Positions 4,359 through 5,047 of a stretch of 5,047 bases of DNA are shown piece after piece. The notes under the pieces were generated by a model. The model saw only the letters and a list, made by a program, of their open reading frames with translations, was not told the origin of the DNA and searched no databases. This stretch comes from Rhodobacterales bacterium UBA3089. Lineage in GTDB: Bacteria > Pseudomonadota > Alphaproteobacteria > Rhodobacterales > Rhodobacteraceae. The first letter of the stretch is position 1, and the number at the start of each line of letters is the position of its first letter. The DNA is taken from NCBI GenBank assembly GCA_002367255.1, contig DFBD01000158.1:595-5641 (forward strand), read 5' to 3'. The translations under genes were made by a program, and so were the position numbers.

Positions 4359-5047
4359 ATGGCTGCTTTAGAAGATGTAGTAAAAGAAGGCGTAGACGCC
4401 GAAACAGTCGAGGCGGTGCAAGGTGTTGCCGAAAAGTACAAGTATGGCTTTGAAACCGACGTCGAAACCGAATACGCCCCCCTTGGCCTGAACGAGGACA
4501 TCGTGCGCCTGATCTCGGGCAAGAACGACGAACCGGAATGGTTGCTGGAATGGCGTCTTGATGCCTATCGGCGTTGGCTAAAGCTGGAAGAACCCGACTG
4601 GGCGATGGTCGATTACCCAAAAATCGACTTTCAGGACATCTACTATTACGCCAAACCGGCCAGCATGATCGAAAAACCGAAGTCCTTGGACGAGGTGGAC
4701 CCGAAGTTGCTGGAAACCTATGCCAAACTGGGTATTCCGTTGAAAGAACAGGCGTTGCTTGCAGGCGTTGAAATGCCCGAGGGCGAACGCAAGGTTGCCG
4801 TGGATGCGGTGTTTGACAGCGTTTCCGTTGGTACCACGTTCAAAGACGAACTCGCCAAAGCTGGCGTGATCTTCTGTTCGTTCTCCGAAGCGGTTAAAGA
4901 TCATCCCGAGCCGGTGAAGAAATATCTGGGCTCGGTCGTTCCGGCGACGGACAACTATTATGCAACGTTGAACAGCGCGGTATTCTCGGACGGCTCATTC
5001 ATTTACATCCCTGAAGGCGTGAAATGCCCGATGGAGCTTTCGACCTA
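4359..5047 (+). CDS. sufB: Fe-S cluster assembly scaffold protein SufB, N-terminal part
   Basis: The frame is open from the ATG at 4359 to the window end, giving 229 residues of a protein usually about 480-510 long. SufB is the core of the cytoplasmic SufBC2D complex that builds Fe-S clusters from persulfide sulfur and iron. Recognisable segments are [20 protein letters not shown] (25-44), the [18 protein letters not shown] region (56-73), and the start of the beta-helix core with [37 protein letters not shown] (193-229); C223 lies in the conserved CPMELST motif. The catalytic C-terminal cysteine and cluster-binding residues are beyond the window. The gene follows iscS by 14 bases with a strong ribosome binding site, so it is in the same operon. 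The remaining suf genes (sufC, sufD and others) are expected downstream but not seen. Confidence 0.96.
   Translation, partial: MAALEDVVKEGVDAETVEAVQGVAEKYKYGFETDVETEYAPLGLNEDIVRLISGKNDEPEWLLEWRLDAYRRWLKLEEPDWAMVDYPKIDFQDIYYYAKPASMIEKPKSLDEVDPKLLETYAKLGIPLKEQALLAGVEMPEGERKVAVDAVFDSVSVGTTFKDELAKAGVIFCSFSEAVKDHPEPVKKYLGSVVPATDNYYATLNSAVFSDGSFIYIPEGVKCPMELST

Noticed and set aside
4184..4620. Overlapping minus-strand open frames of 112 and 119 codons across the end of iscS and the start of sufB
   Set aside because: Both are antisense to well-recognised coding sequence, and their products are Ser/Arg/Pro-rich without motifs.
1..5047. Mobile elements, CRISPR arrays, tRNA or rRNA genes, phage or toxin-antitoxin genes
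   Set aside because: No transposase, no regularly spaced repeat units, no cloverleaf or rRNA-like sequence was seen. All coding space is taken by housekeeping or metabolic genes with similar composition.

Overview
The window looks like a piece of chromosome from an alphaproteobacterium of the Rhodobacterales (Roseobacter-type). Three things point there: a membrane-anchored cytochrome c urate oxidase of the PuuD type next to guanine deaminase, an iscR-iscS-sufB gene order (a mixed isc/suf operon as known in Rhodobacter), and an IscR that lacks the usual three cysteine ligands, which is a trait described for Rhodobacteraceae. The lineage call is inference from gene content and remembered family features; no database search was run.

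Layout. (1) 1-1643, plus strand: the C-terminal end of puuD (urate to 5-hydroxyisourate) and the complete guaD (guanine to xanthine), overlapping by four bases in GTGA. This is the end of a purine-catabolism operon. (2) 1640-1912, minus strand: a small DUF4389 membrane protein gene that runs convergently into guaD; the two stop codons share one palindromic CTAG. Its upstream region (1913-2032) carries a perfect 17-bp palindrome and a tandem AAGTCAA repeat. (3) 2033-2683, minus strand: an alpha/beta-hydrolase of the short dienelactone-hydrolase-like type whose nucleophile elbow has Gln where Ser is expected. (4) 2684-2842: a divergent intergenic region, densely packed with control signals. It holds an IscR type-1-like palindrome (GACT-N5-AGTC), an Irr/ICE-like palindrome (TAGAA-N3-TTCTA), a sigma70-like promoter overlapping both, and two hairpins in the predicted iscR leader. 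(5) 2843-5047, plus strand: iscR, iscS-like cysteine desulfurase and the first 229 codons of sufB, which runs off the window end. iscR and iscS overlap in ATGA; sufB follows after 14 bases with a strong ribosome binding site.

How the genes work together. The right half is the head of an Fe-S cluster assembly operon: IscR senses cluster or iron status and controls its own operon, IscS takes sulfur from cysteine, and SufB is the scaffold core (with SufC and SufD, expected downstream). The two adjacent boxes suggest that Fe-S status (IscR) and iron/heme status (Irr) are both read at one promoter. The left half belongs to purine salvage and degradation and has no evident functional tie to the right half. 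No mobile element, CRISPR array, tRNA or rRNA was seen, and no stretch over 300 bases lacks a gene. I did not find a wholly new system. The items most worth checking are the dual-box iscR promoter, the ligand-poor IscR and the Ser-to-Gln hydrolase.
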